A program made the position numbers and the translations under genes. A stretch of DNA of 64,000 nt from Anomaloglossus baeobatrachus. Taxonomy: Eukaryota > Chordata > Amphibia > Anura > Aromobatidae. The stretch is from NCBI RefSeq assembly GCF_048569485.1, contig NC_134357.1:235469576-235533575 (forward strand). The letters are read 5' to 3'. The notes beneath the pieces were generated by a model. The model was not told the DNA's origin, did not search any database, and worked only from the letters and a program-made list of their open reading frames with translations. This document shows, piece by piece, positions 45,440-56,018 of the stretch (position 1 is the stretch's first letter; every line of letters starts with the position of its first letter).

Positions 45440-48400
45440 CAACCGGGACAGGAAGGCACGGATCAGAGGAGTGCTTACATTCTCCCTGGGCTCCCAGGAC
45501 CTATCCTCAGGACCATACCCTGCCCAGTCCACCAGAAAGAACTGTCGACCCCGTACGGTCTTCATGGCCACGATATCCCTTACCGCATAGATGTCGTCAT
45601 CAGCAATAGGAGGAGGAGCCGGACTGGCAGCAGCGGAGAAGGGACCAAGGACAACCGGCTTGAGCAGAGAGACGTGGAAGGAGTTGGGTATCCTCATCGT
45701 GGCCGGGAGCTGCAGTTTGTAGGAGACCTCATTGATCTTGCTGAGGACTTTAAACGGTCCGATGTAGCGAGGTCCCAGCTTGTAGGATGGCAACTTCAAT
45801 CGGACGTACTTGGAAGCAAGCCAGACGAGATCTCCAGGGGAGAAACACGGAGGATCCAGACGTCTCTTGTCTGCGTGTCTCTTCATCCGCAGGGATGCAC
45901 GTGCAAGGGATGCCTTAAATGAGTCCCAAATGGTTGTAAAGTCACGGACTACCGCATCAGCCACAGGGATATCCGAGGAAGAGGATACAGGCAATGGGAC
46001 AGAAGGCTGAAGTCCGTAGACGACATGGAAGGGAGAACTGGAGGAGGACTCACTGACGTGGTGATTATGGGAGAATTCAGCCCAAGGAAGAAGCGTGGAC
46101 CAATCGTCATGATGGGCGTTGACGTAGTGACGTAAGAAAGAGGTCAATATCTGATTGACCCGTTCCACTTGGCCGTTCGACTAAGGATGGTAGGCAGAAG
46201 AAAAGTCCAGAGTCACTCCCAGATGTTTACAGATAGCCCTCCAGAAGCGGGAGGTGAACTGAGTTCCTCTGTCGGACACAATGTGTGATGGAAAGCCATG
46301 CAAGCGGAAGATGTGATGTATATAGGCGTCCGCGAGTTCCTGGGCAGAGGGCAGTCCAGCCATAGGGACGAAATGAGCCATTTTAGAGAACCGATCCACC
46401 ACGACCCATATGACTGTGTGTCCGGAGGACAATGGCAAGTCCGTAATAAAGTCCATCGCAATGTGTTGCCACGGAACTGAGGGTATAGGCAGAGGCAGAA
46501 GACTGCCATATGGCAGGTGTTTGGGCGTCTTGTTCCTGGCACAAGAGGAGCAGGCAGAGACAAAAGAGGCGACGTCCGTGCGAAGGGATGGCCACCAGTA
46601 ATGACGTACAATCGCAGTCCAAGTTCTCTTCTGACCAGCATGACCGGCTGTTTTCGAGGCATGGCCCCAGTGTAACACTTTTTGCCTGTCAGTCTCAGAG
46701 ACATAGGTCTTCCCGGGTGGTATCTGGGCCAGGGTGACAGGAGCCACCGGAATAATCTTACTTGGACAGATGATGGGTTGGGATGTCTCCTCCTCCTGCT
46801 CCATGGGCATGAAAGACCTAGACAAGGCATCAGCGCGTACATTCTTGTTCGTGGGTCGGAAATGGAGCTGGAAATCGAACCGGGCAAAGAACAAGGACCA
46901 CCTGGCTTGCCGTGGGTTCAGTCGCTGAGCAGACCGCAGGTATTCCAGGTTCTTGTGGTCCGTGTAAATAATAACGGGGTACACTGCTCCTTCCAGAAGA
47001 TAGCGCCATTCCTCCAGAGCCAGTTTGACTGCCAATAGCTCTCGGTCACCGATGGTGTAATTGCGTTCAGGCGCTGAGAAGCTCTTGGAGAAAAAACCGC
47101 AAGTCACCATCTTCCCGGAGGAGGACTTCTGCATGAGCACTGCTCCGGCTCCCGAGGAGGAGGCATCCACTTCCAAGGTGAACTGGCGGTCTAACTCCGG
47201 ACGGTGGAGTACAGGAGAGGAGGCAAAGGCCTGCTTCAGAGAGCTAAACGCGGCGTCGGCCGCAGGTGACCAGTTCTTTGGATTAGCCCCCTTCTTGGTC
47301 AAGGCGGAGAGAGGAGCAGTCAGAGCAGAGAAGTGAGGGATGAACTGGCGGTAATAGTTTGCGAATCCCAGAAAGCGTTGGATTGCCTTCAGTCCAGAAG
47401 GAGGAGGCCAGTTGAGAATGGAAGAGACCTTCTTTGGATCCATCTGCAGTCCGGTATCGGTGATGAGGTAACCCAGGAAGGGGAGAGAAGACTGTTCGAA
47501 GACACACTTCTCGTACTTGGCGTACAGACGATTCTCTCTCAGTCTTTGTAGAACCAGTTGCACGTTCTCTCGGTGGGTCTGGAGGTCCGGAGAGAAGACA
47601 AGGATGTCATCCAGATATACCACCACACAGATGTAGAGGAGGTCCCGGAACACGTCGTTCACTAATTCTTGGAAGACTGCTGGTGCGTTACACAGGCCGA
47701 AGGGCATCACGCAGTATTCATAGTGCCCATCGCGAGTGTTGAACGCGGTCTTCCATTCGTCCCCCGAGCGGATACGGACCAGGTTGTAGGCACCCCGAAG
47801 ATCCAACTTGGTGAACACACGAGCTCCTCTGAGCCGATCAAACAATTCGGGGATGAGCGGCAGGGGGTACTTGTTTTTTACGGTGATTTGGTTCAATCCC
47901 CGGTAGTCTATGCATGGGCGTAAGTCGCCCTCTTTCTTCTTCACGAAGAAGAAGCCTGCTCCAGCAGGAGAGGAGGATCTCCGAATGAATCCCCTTGCCA
48001 GGCTCTCTGTGATGTACGTAGACATGGCCCTTGTTTCAGCTGGAGACAGTGGATAAATCCGTCCTCGAGGTGGTGTAGTTCCCGGGAGCAGGTCAATGGC
48101 ACAATCGTAAGGACGATGTGGCGGAAGCACCTCTGACTCCTTCTTATCAAAGACGTCTGCGAAGGACCAATAGGCTGAGGGCAGTCCCGGTAGGGACTCT
48201 GGAACCGGAGGTCGCCGGATGGGTTGTATGGCCTTCAGACATTTCTCATGGCAAGAAGAGCCCCATCGAGTGATTTCACCAGTGCCCCAGCTGACTGAAG
48301 GTTCGTGTGTCCGTAACCAAGGAAGGCCCAGCAGGATTTGATGTGACATGTGTGGGAGGACGTAGAGAGCGATGTTCTCGGTGTGCAGAGCACCGATACG

Positions 48401-48658
48401 CAGTTCGACCGGCCTGGTGATCCAGGAGATGGTGTCAGAGAGGGGTCTCCCATCCACAGAGGCAAGCACTAGGGGTTTGGTGAGTGGAGTAACAGGCACC
48501 TGGTACTTGTCCACCGTGGCCTGCTGGATGAAATTGCCTGCTGCCCCAGAATCGAGGTATGCCTCAGCCGTGAACCGCGTCTCTCCCGTTGTCACTTGCA
48601 CAGTCCATGTAACTGGGTCTGAGAGAGTCCCAGCACCTAGGGTGGCCTCTCCTACCAA
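45440..48658 (-). pseudogene. Element A pol region (protease, RT, RNase H, integrase, chromodomain)
   Basis: Rough residue positions from 48658: protease LDSGAAGNF about 35-43; reverse transcriptase about 190-400 with PFGLCNAPAVFQ and YLDDIL (348-353); RNase H about 490-620 (EVDAS, TDHKNL); integrase zinc finger about 660-710 (CSSCARNK), catalytic block MDFITDLP and VSDRGTQFTS further on; then GPRYIGPF (GPY/F) and a chromodomain YAVRDIVAMKTVRGRQFFLV. This order is chromoviral Ty3. It lies in another frame than gag, starting beside gag's end. Looks nearly whole, about one break. Confidence 0.9.
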
Positions 48659-48660
48659 CC

Positions 48661-49605
48661 CTAGGCTTTGGAGTTTCCCGGCCTCTCTGGACAGGAGCGT
48701 AGCAGGTGTGTGCCCTCTCCGCAGTAGAAGCAGAGGCCCTTGGCGAGCCGCTCTGCTCGACGTTGTTCAGACTGTCGCACACGGTCGATCTGCATGGGCT
48801 CATGGACGGAGACACCAGATGCCGTTGACTGGAGTACGGCGGGCTTCTGCGGAGGAGAGGAATGCCGTACCGGACGTCTCTCACGGGACACCTCTTTGGA
48901 CCGCTCCTGAAAGCGAATGTCCACTCGAGTCGCTAGAGTAATCAGGGCGTCCAGGGTGGACGGTACGTCACGACCAGCCAGCTCATCTTTGATTCGACCC
49001 GAGAGTCCTTCCCAGAAGGCGGCGGTTAGGGCCTCGTTATTCCACCCGAGTTCCGAAGCCAAGGTGCGGAACCGGATGGCGTATTGACCCACCGTCAGAG
49101 TTCCCTGACGTAACCGGAGAAGAGATGAAGCAGACGCGGAGGCGCGTCCGGGCTCGTCAAAGGTGCCCCGAAAGGCCTGCAGGAACTCCTGGAGGTTCTT
49201 GGTCATAGGGTCCTCCTTCTCCCACAAGGGGTTCATCCACGCCAGTACCTCGCCCTCTAGGTGAGACATCATGAAGGCGACCTTGGCTTGGTCGGAGGCA
49301 AACAAATGCGGCAGCTGCGTGAAATGGAGGGAGCATTGGTTTATGAATCCCCTGCAGGTCTTGGGATCTCCGGCGTACCAGGGTGGTGAGGCCAAACGAA
49401 GCCTGGAAGCATCCGAGGAGGCTGCCACGGGAGCAGGGGCCGTGGATTGACTAGTGGAGGCCCGAGGCGCTGAAGATGTGACCGATGCTTGTAGCGTGTT
49501 CAAGCGGGCGTCCACGGAAGTCATAAAGTTCAGCATGCGGGTCTGGACTTCACGCTGGCGTTGAAGTTCCTCATGCAAGGCCGCTAGTGCTTCGGCGGGA
49601 TCCAT
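48661..49605 (-). CDS. Element A gag (Sushi/RTL-type), retroelement
   Basis: 314 residues starting MDPAEALAALHEELQRQREV. It has an N-terminal coiled-coil segment (about 5-45), capsid with PPWYAGDPKTCRGFINQCSL, MSHLEGEVLAWMNPLWEK and LRLRQGTLTVGQYAIRFRT blocks (about 70-215), a basic linker, and one CX2CX4HX4C zinc knuckle CFYCGEGTHLLRSCP near the end. The ATG lies 13 nt after the LTR. In the family, gag forms intracellular virus-like particles. The same fold was co-opted in mammalian RTL/PEG10 proteins, but nothing suggests host use here. Confidence 0.9.
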   Translation of the reverse strand: MDPAEALAALHEELQRQREVQTRMLNFMTSVDARLNTLQASVTSSAPRASTSQSTAPAPVAASSDASRLRLASPPWYAGDPKTCRGFINQCSLHFTQLPHLFASDQAKVAFMMSHLEGEVLAWMNPLWEKEDPMTKNLQEFLQAFRGTFDEPGRASASASSLLRLRQGTLTVGQYAIRFRTLASELGWNNEALTAAFWEGLSGRIKDELAGRDVPSTLDALITLATRVDIRFQERSKEVSRERRPVRHSSPPQKPAVLQSTASGVSVHEPMQIDRVRQSEQRRAERLAKGLCFYCGEGTHLLRSCPERPGNSKA

Positions 49606-49618
49606 GGCCTGTTCTTAC
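49606..49618 (-). promoter_or_regulatory. Element A leader with self-primer binding site
   Basis: The 13-nt minus-strand leader GTAAGAACAGGCC separates the 5' LTR from the gag ATG (49605-49603). AAGAACAGGCC (11 nt) is exactly complementary to GGCCTGTTCTT in the element's own LTR (50038-50028). This fits the Tf1-type mechanism in which the first 11 nt of the RNA fold back and prime. No TGG-type tRNA binding site is present in the leader. Confidence 0.75.
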
Positions 49619-50351
49619 TGTTAGGACCAGGTGGATGGGCAGACCCGGAGGTGGATCCACTGGGCCGAACTCCCCGATGAGGGAAAGGGGTCCGGTAGCC
49701 GGAGCACTAAAGGTAGCAGGACAGTCCGCGCACAAGAGCACAATGGAGAAGTCCCTGGGACCACGGGGTCACTGATGGTGGTCCGGGTGACGGAGCTCAG
49801 GTTCGGAAGCCGGGATGATGTCAGGCGGGGTCCGGAACCGTTGGAGCGAGATGACGAGTCACCGCAGGGATCAGAGCTGGTACGGACTGTCAGGATGGCA
49901 GATAGGCAGCGTTCGGGGTTCGGGATTCGGCAGGACCGGATGGCAATGCAGGATCGGCTCTAGAAGAGAGAGAGGTGAGTATCTCACAGAAACACAAGGA
50001 GACCTGACTCCTAGCTTGGGAAACACGAAGAACAGGCCCCGCCCCCTTGGACATTAAACCCCTTTATACCCTGTACCTGTGTGCATCATTTCCTGTTAGT
50101 GGACACTGGCCCTTTAAGAAAGGGTCAGTGACCGTGCGCGCGCCCTAATGCGCATGCGCGCGGCCCGGGTGCCAGAAGCCAGGGCAGGAAGCTGAGAGGA
50201 GGAAGCAGCAGAGCCGGGCTGGGGCTGGGAAGCCGACGGGCGCCGGGAGCGGGGACCGGGAGGCCTGGGAAGCGCGGGCAATGGAGGCTGGAGAGCGGGG
50301 AGCGTGGCAGGTGAGCCGGGGAACGGAGCAGAGGACCCGGGGAGCGTGACA
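49619..50351 (-). repeat. Element A 5' LTR
   Basis: 733 bp, TGTTAGGACC...GAGCGTGACA. On the minus strand TATAAA (50068-50063) lies about 30 bp before GGCCTGTTCTT (50038-50028), the likely start of the transcript. GC box GGGGGCGGGG lies between them. Confidence 0.93.
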
Positions 50352-50525
50352 GATGGCGATACTGGATCAGTGGGTAAGGAGCGGTGCCTGGATGGTGAGA
50401 CCGGCTCAGTGGGTAAGGAGCGGTGGTGTGCTGGCGATGCTGGATCAGTGAGTACGGAGCGGTGGTGCGATGCAGGGACCGGCACAGTGGGTAAGGAGGG
50501 CTGTCGGGACACCGGGAGCGTGACA
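50352..50525 (-). repeat. Element B 3' LTR, second part
   Basis: From GATGGCGATACTGGATC to GGGAGCGTGACA, matching the end of the right LTR (56593-56767). GTACCCCCCCCCTTG-type polypurine tract (minus strand) follows at 50526. Confidence 0.9.
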
Positions 50526-50529
50526 GTAC

Positions 50530-50720
50530 CCCCCCCCTTGAAGACCCCCTCCCCGTGGCCGGGACATGTAGGCGCGCCGAAGAGGGGCAGCAACGTACTT
50601 CCGGGACAACCAGGACCGGGCCTCAGGACCACAATCCACCCAATCGACCAGGAAGGACTGCTTACTCCGGACTGTTTTCATGGCCACTATGTCCCGTATC
50701 GGAGAACCCAAGTCAGCGGC
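50530..50720 (-). pseudogene. Element B chromodomain-like pol tail, fossil
   Basis: IRDIVAMKTVRSKQSFLVDW followed by GPEARSW..RKYV matches the chromodomain of element A pol (RDIVAMKTVRGRQFFLVDWA). It lies next to the 3' LTR as expected for chromoviruses. Confidence 0.8.
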
Positions 50721-51011
50721 AACGGAGGCAACGGAAAGGGGAAGACAGTCAGAAGCAGGACTGGAGTCTTGGACGACCGGATCGGGCGTCTCGGACCGGG
50801 TACAGGATAGTGTCTCATCCTCAGTAGCCGGTGGCATCAAAGTCTCAATTGTCAGGGACGGTGGAACGACGCTGGAGTGCGTCGTCTCTTCTGGTTCCGG
50901 TGGCACCACAGGCACAAGTGACAGGAGTTGTGGTACGGCACTGGACTGCGTCGTCACCTCTTCCTCTTCCTGCGGCATAACAGGTTCAGGTGACAGGGGC
51001 TGAGGAACGGG

Positions 51012-51443
51012 CTATAGGCAGTGGTCATGACACAAGGGCCCCCAGCGAGTAATAGCGCCAGAGCACCAACTAATGGCAGGGTCATGGAGTTGAAGCCAGG
51101 GCAGACCCAGCAGGAGCTCAGGAGCCATTCTTGGGATGACATAGAAGGCAATGGTCTCAGTATGCAAAGTGCCAACCTGGAGTCTCACGGGTTCAGTGGT
51201 ATACCGGACAGGTTCGTATAGTGGTTTACCATCCACGGAGGCGAACCAGAGGGGCTTGGCAAGCGGGATCACAGGTACCTGGTATCGGTTCACTGCAGAC
51301 TGGTGTATGAAATTACCCGCTGCCCCAGAATCAATGTGGGCCTCTGCTGTGAACCTGATCTTCTCCGTCGTCACCTGGACAGTCTGCGTAACTGGAACGG
51401 AGGGGATTCCGGTGCCAAGGGTGGCGGTTCCCACTATCCCTTG
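51012..51443 (-). pseudogene. Element B protease region, fossil
   Basis: The minus strand shows TVQVTTEKIRFTAEAHIDSG, AAGNFIHQSAVNRYQVPVIP and LLLGLPWLQLHDPAISW, the aspartic protease and following linker of Sushi-type pol, matching element A closely. Confidence 0.85.
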
Positions 51444-52059
51444 TGTGACGGGGTGTACATCAGAGCAAAGAGAGACAACAGGCCGACGATGATCCAACAG
51501 GTTTACTAACAGGAATACAGGAACAGCACACGACAAATCCAAATAAAACAGATTCGGGGGCACCTCCCGATAATCCAAAGTGCCAGATCACAACGTAATA
51601 GTCCTTTTCAGAGTCCCAGAAATCCCACACAATCCACTGGACGGCGAGGTCTGTCCGCAGATTCAGATCTCGCTCCCTTCCTCTTCAAAAACTCAACTCC
51701 CAACTGCATTTAGAAACAGGAGTGAATTGTTTGAGCTCGTGGGCCCGCCCCTCAAGGGTAGGGGTCTATGCAATGGTTGGGCCCACTAGAAGATTCTAGA
51801 AGGTTGGCTCCGAGATGTCTACAGGTTTGTGTAGTTGGCGTTATCCACTGCTTACGAAACAATGAGAAGTTCCCCTGGCTGTGTGGACAAGAGATAATTG
51901 CATTATGGGCCCAGAGACACAGGAGATGGGGGGAAGGTATGGTTACTTACATCCCAAGACATTTCAAAGTGTTCAGTAAGTACAACCAAAGGAAAGTGAC
52001 ATCACATCCTGACATAGTATTACAGCAAATACAGTGAGAAGGTAAAATACATCATGACA
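51444..52059 (-). repeat. Element C 3' LTR
   Basis: 616 bp, TGTGACGGGGTGTACATCAG to ACATCATGACA; duplicates 54446-55061 almost exactly. Confidence 0.95.
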
Positions 52060-52142
52060 ATTCCTTCCCCTCCCAACTTGTGTACGTACTAGGGACCTCT
52101 ACAGGTCGCTGGTTAAGTACACGCAGGCATGGCTGACAGGAC

Positions 52143-52661
52143 TCAAGGCTCCTCTTGCCTGGACAGTCCATCTGCATTTTGGTGTTGGCTGCCCCTTCTA
52201 TATTGTATGGTAAAGTTATAGGGCTGCAGAGCCAGGCTCCATCGCAGTAATCGTCCATTGTCCCCAGAGACTCTGTTCAGCCAGGTGAGGGGATTGTGAT
52301 CAGTAACCACAGTGAATTCCCGTCCATACAGATACGGCCGTAGTTTCTTAAGGGCCCACACTACAGCCAGACATTCCTTCTCAACAGTTGCATAGGCCAC
52401 TTCTCGGTCCAGCAGTTTCCGGCTGAGATAGGCGATGGGGTGCCCGTCCCCAGCTGCATTCACCTGGCTGAGGACAGCTCCCAGTCCATAAGCAGAGGCA
52501 TCCGTTTGCACAATGAATCTCCTCTTGTAGTCTGGAGCAGCCAGGACAGGATCGCAGATCAAAGCATCCTTCAGCCGGTTAAAAGCCTCATCACAGGCTG
52601 GAGTCCAGATCACCAGCCGGGGCATTGTTTTCTTGGTCAGGTCGGTAAGAGGCTTGGCCAC
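52143..52661 (-). pseudogene. Element C RNase H region, fossil
   Basis: KPLTDLTKKTMPRLVIWTPA, FIVQTDASAYGLGAVLSQ, AYATVEKECLAVVWALKKLR and FTVVTDHNPLTWLNRV are the Ty3 RT tail and RNase H; ends with RRGSQHQNADGLSRQ. The polymerase core and integrase are not seen. Confidence 0.88.
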
Positions 52662-52689
52662 AGTACGGCTGTAATGGCAGTTCTGGTGG

Positions 52690-54411
52690 CCTCAGTTCCA
52701 TGGATGGGTTGTACACGTCCACATGGGCTGCTCTCTTGGCTTGACTTCTGGTTACCGCACCGACAAAGTGGCAATGAAGATTCCCCACATCATTTTCTAG
52801 AAGAACGTCTGCAGGGAGGCCGCTCATCACACCGACCACACATTGTTTTGCCCCAAAGCCATAATCCAGGGTCACACTCGCTCTTGGAATATATCTCTGG
52901 GTACCTCCTGCCAGTTCAATGGCAATTCCTGGTCCCTTTTGAATTGCTTGTGGTTGAATTACTCGGGGATCGGCTATGGTGAGGAAAGCCCCAGTGTCAC
53001 GGAAGCCAACAACTTTTTGGCCATCCAGCACGACCTCCTGTAGATGTTTGTCCTGAAGATCAGAAGAACAGGTGGCTGGAGCTCGCACCCCATAGACTCC
53101 GGGTAGGGGAGCCAGGATATCTGAGTCACTTGGCAAGTCATCAGGCACAGAATCCAGCTCTTCTCCTGGTGAAGGTGTCTGTAGGTAATGAACAGGCAAA
53201 GGCGGTCTGTAGCTGTTCTGTCTACGAACACCTGGACATTGGAATTGCATGTGCCCAGGCTGCCCACATCCATAACATCTGCGCTCTGGGATTCTTCCTC
53301 CGCGTCGTATTCCCAAAGGTGGAGCATGAGTAATGCGAGGCACAGTCACACGAAGGTCCCCATGAGTTGACGGTCTAGGGTGATGGTGAACATTGGGGCC
53401 AGAAGGACCAGGGGCCGCCAGCGTTGGGGGGTTGGTGGTTTTTTTCTCACTGGGTAGTAGTTTTTTCCACTGAGGCTTGATGGTGAGAGCCTCATCAGCT
53501 AGAGCTGCAGCTTCCTCCACAGTGGCTGGTCTCCTTTCACGCACCCATTCCCGGATCTCAGCGGGGCACTTGAAGTAAAACTGCTCTTTTAGGAGGACCT
53601 GGAGGACGGTCTCCAAGGTTAAGGCCTCCTCTGCCTCCAACCAACGATGCCACAGATGTTTGAGTTTGTGGGCATACATCTTGAAGGACACTTCCTCATC
53701 ACATGCTAGAGTACGGAACTGAGTCCTGTAAGTGTCTGGCGTTACAGCATAATGTTCTAGAATAGTCTGTTTAATATCCGCATACTCACAGTTCCACCGA
53801 GGGTCCATAGCTCTATAGGCTGCAGCAGCTCCACCCTCTAAGAGCCCAACCAGATGCCGGACGCGCTCCCTTTCTGGGACTTCCATTAATCGACACTGAT
53901 GCTCAAAGTCCTGGAAGAAGCCCTCAATGTCACCAGCAGCCTCATTAAACTGCTTGAAGTCTTTGCGGGACACTCTGGGAAGTTCCCTCATGATGGGTGC
54001 TGGGGTTACAGTCTGTCTGGAACCTCTCGCGGCTTCCACAGCGAGCTGCTTATCCAGCAATGCCATGTCCTCCATCCTGCGCTCCTTCTCTTTAGCTCCA
54101 CGCATGGCCTCCCTCTTATCTTCTATGGTGGCCTCATCTCCAAGCAGTGCCATCTCCTCCTTGTACCACACAACCCATTGACTTTTTTGGGTATTCACCT
54201 CCGGCTCCCGTCTTTGCTCCCCTTGCTGTGGAAATTGTTCCTCGGTGCCATCTTGCAGGCAAGCGTGTTCCACTGCCTCAATTAGTTGCTCCTTAGAGAG
54301 TCCTTTGTAGACGACACCTAATTCACGGGCCTTTGTTTGTAGACTCGCCACAGTCCAGTTCCTGTATCCTGAGGTTCTGGTTTCAGACGTCGATTGGCTG
54401 TTGTCCTCCAT
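52690..54411 (-). pseudogene. Element C gag-protease region (Gmr1-like, SCAN-like capsid), fossil
   Basis: ATG at 54411 was chosen because it lies just after the primer site. MEDNSQSTSETRTSGYRNWT is followed by a SAP-like helix pair (VASLQTKARELGVVYKGLSK), coiled coil, capsid, then LKEQFYFKCPAEIREWVRER and RPATVEEAAALADEAL, which look like the SCAN domain. A zinc knuckle (CYGCGQPGHMQFQC) and a protease-like segment (VVGFRDTGAFLTI, DVLLENDVG) follow. SCAN is known to derive from Gmr1-like gag. The element lacks other pol parts. Confidence 0.82.
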
Positions 54412-54424
54412 TTCTTCTGCTCTG

Positions 54425-54442
54425 ATCCCGCTGCTGCCACCA
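54425..54442 (-). promoter_or_regulatory. Element C tRNA primer-binding site
   Basis: Minus-strand TGGTGGCAGCAGCGGGAT begins 3 nt after the 5' LTR. TGG matches a tRNA 3' CCA, and the rest resembles the 3' acceptor end of a leucine-type tRNA (identity inferred, not checked). This is classical tRNA priming, unlike elements A and B. Confidence 0.7.
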
Positions 54443-54445
54443 GTT

Positions 54446-55061
54446 TGTGACGGGGTGTACATCAGAGCAAAGAGAGACAACAGGCCGAGGATGATCCAAC
54501 AGGTTTACTAACAGGAATACAGGAACAGCACACGACAAGTCCAAATAAAACAGATTCGGGGGCACCTCCCGATAATCCAAAGTGCCAGATCACAACGTAA
54601 TAGTCCTTTTCAGAGTCCCAGAAATCCCACACAATCCACTGGACGGCGAGGTCTGTCCGCAGATTCAGATCTCGCTCCCTTCCTCTTCAAAAACTCAACT
54701 CCCAACTGCATTTAGAAACAGGAGTGAATTGTTTGAGCTCGTGGGCCCGCCCCTCAAGGGTAGGGGTCTATGCAATGGTTGGGCCCACTAGAAGATTCTA
54801 GAAGGTTGGCTCCGAGATGTCTACAGGTTTGTGTAGTTGGCGTTATCCACTGCTTACGAAACAATGAGAAGTTCCCCTGGCTGTGTGGACAAGAGATAAT
54901 TGCATTATGGGCCCAGAGACACAGGAGATGGGGGGAAGGTATGGTTACTTACATCCCAAGACATTTCAAAGTGTTCAGTAAGTACAACCAAAGGAAAGTG
55001 ACATCACATCCTGACATAGTATTACAGCAAATACAGTGAGAAGGTAAAATACATCATGACA
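54446..55061 (-). repeat. Element C 5' LTR
   Basis: 616 bp copy of the other LTR. On the minus strand it is followed by AAC and then a primer-binding site. Confidence 0.95.
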
Positions 55062-56005
55062 CCTTGGACCCGGGGTCTACCTGGTTTCTCCGGGCAAGAA
55101 CGGAGCATATGTGAACCATCTCCGCAATAGAAACACAGGCCCCGGGCGAGTCGTTCTGCACGGCGTTGCTTGGCTTGGTTCAGTTGGTCAACTTGCATGG
55201 GTTCTGGAAACACATCACAGGAAGGCAGGGGCAAAGGAGCGGTAGGCCTCTGCGGGGACAAGGCGTGACGGGGTGGTCGCTTCTCCCGGAATACCTCTTT
55301 GGTTCGCTCCTGGAAACGGAGGTCAATCCGGGTGCCTAAGGATATCAAAGCGTCCAAAGTTCGTGGAACGTTACGGCCGGCTAGTTCGTCTTTGACGCGG
55401 CCAGAGAGACCTTCCCAAAAGGCCGCCGTCAAGGCCTCATTGTTCCAGCCCAGCTCAGAGGCGAGCGTGCGGAACTGGATGGCGTATTGGCCGACGGTCA
55501 GGGTCCCTTGGCGTAGCCGGAGGAGCGAAGAGGTCACTGCGGTAGTACGTCCGGGTTCATCGAAGGTACTTCGGAAAGCTTGCAGGAATTCCCGGATGTC
55601 GGTGGTCATTGGATCCTCATTCTCCCACAGGGGGTTAATCCAGGCTAGAGCTTCGCCTTCCAAGTGTGACATCAGGAACGCCACTTTAGCCTGGTCTGAG
55701 ACAAACAAATGGGGAAGCAACTTGAAATGCAGGGATCACTGGTTCAAGAAGCCGCGGCAGGACTTGGGATCCCCTGCATAGCGAGGCGGAGCAGTGAAGC
55801 GAAGTTGCGAGGCCGTGGAGGAAACTGGTTCGGACCTGGAGACAGGTTGCTGCGTGGACTCAGACGAGGCGGCGGTCTGCAGGGTATATAACCGGTGGTC
55901 CACGGACGCCAGGAATTTCAGCATCCGGTTCAGGGTTTCACGCTGTTGTGCCAGCTCCTGGCGCAGCTCAGCCAGCTCTGATGTTTGCGCTCCAGCGGGA
56001 TCCAT
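55062..56005 (-). pseudogene. Element B gag region (Sushi/RTL-type), fossil
   Basis: Starts MDPAGAQTSELAELRQELAQ. It carries the PPRYAGDPKSCRGFLNQ and LMSHLEGEALAW capsid blocks and ends in a CX2CX4HX4C knuckle (CFYCGDGSHMLRSCP). Closely parallels element A gag. Known relatives include the Sushi-ichi family from which mammalian RTL/PEG10 genes derive. Broken; interrupted after gag by element C. Confidence 0.85.
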
Positions 56006-56018
56006 GGCCTGATCAATC
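56006..56018 (-). promoter_or_regulatory. Element B leader with self-primer binding site
   Basis: The 13-nt minus-strand leader GATTGATCAGGCC lies between 5' LTR and gag. ATTGATCAGGC (11 nt) is complementary to GCCTGATCAAT in the element's own LTR (56349-56339). The sequence differs from element A, yet pairing is kept. Confidence 0.72.

Larger units (their letters stand above)
44684..50351 (-). mobile_element. Sushi-type Ty3 chromovirus (element A), fossil that looks nearly whole
   Basis: Minus-strand element of 5668 bp inserted in the 3' LTR of element B, with 5-bp duplication GATGG (44679-44683 and 50352-50356). LTRs 44684-45410 and 49619-50351 differ by about five substitutions and two small indels by eye, so the insertion is recent. 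Parts: 5' LTR, 13-nt leader, gag, pol (protease, reverse transcriptase, RNase H, integrase, GPY/F, chromodomain), polypurine tract at about 45411-45440, 3' LTR. No envelope. About one break seen in pol. The family is known to express pol by frameshifting; gag and pol are in different frames here. Confidence 0.93.
51444..55061 (-). mobile_element. Gmr1-like Ty3 LTR element (element C), fossil, non-autonomous
   Basis: Minus-strand element inserted in element B, with duplication CCTTG (51439-51443 and 55062-55066). LTRs 51444-52059 and 54446-55061 are both 616 bp and differ at about two positions by eye, the youngest pair in the window. Parts: tRNA-type primer site, gag with SCAN-like capsid end and zinc knuckle, protease-like part, RNase H, polypurine tract GGGAGGGGAAGGAAT (52074-52060). 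The main reverse transcriptase and integrase were not found, so it must have moved using another element's proteins. Confidence 0.9.

Noticed and set aside
44637-50057. Plus-strand frames of 110-160 residues in the LTRs and opposite element A pol
   Set aside because: They are antisense shadows of pol and gag or duplicate reading of the two LTRs.
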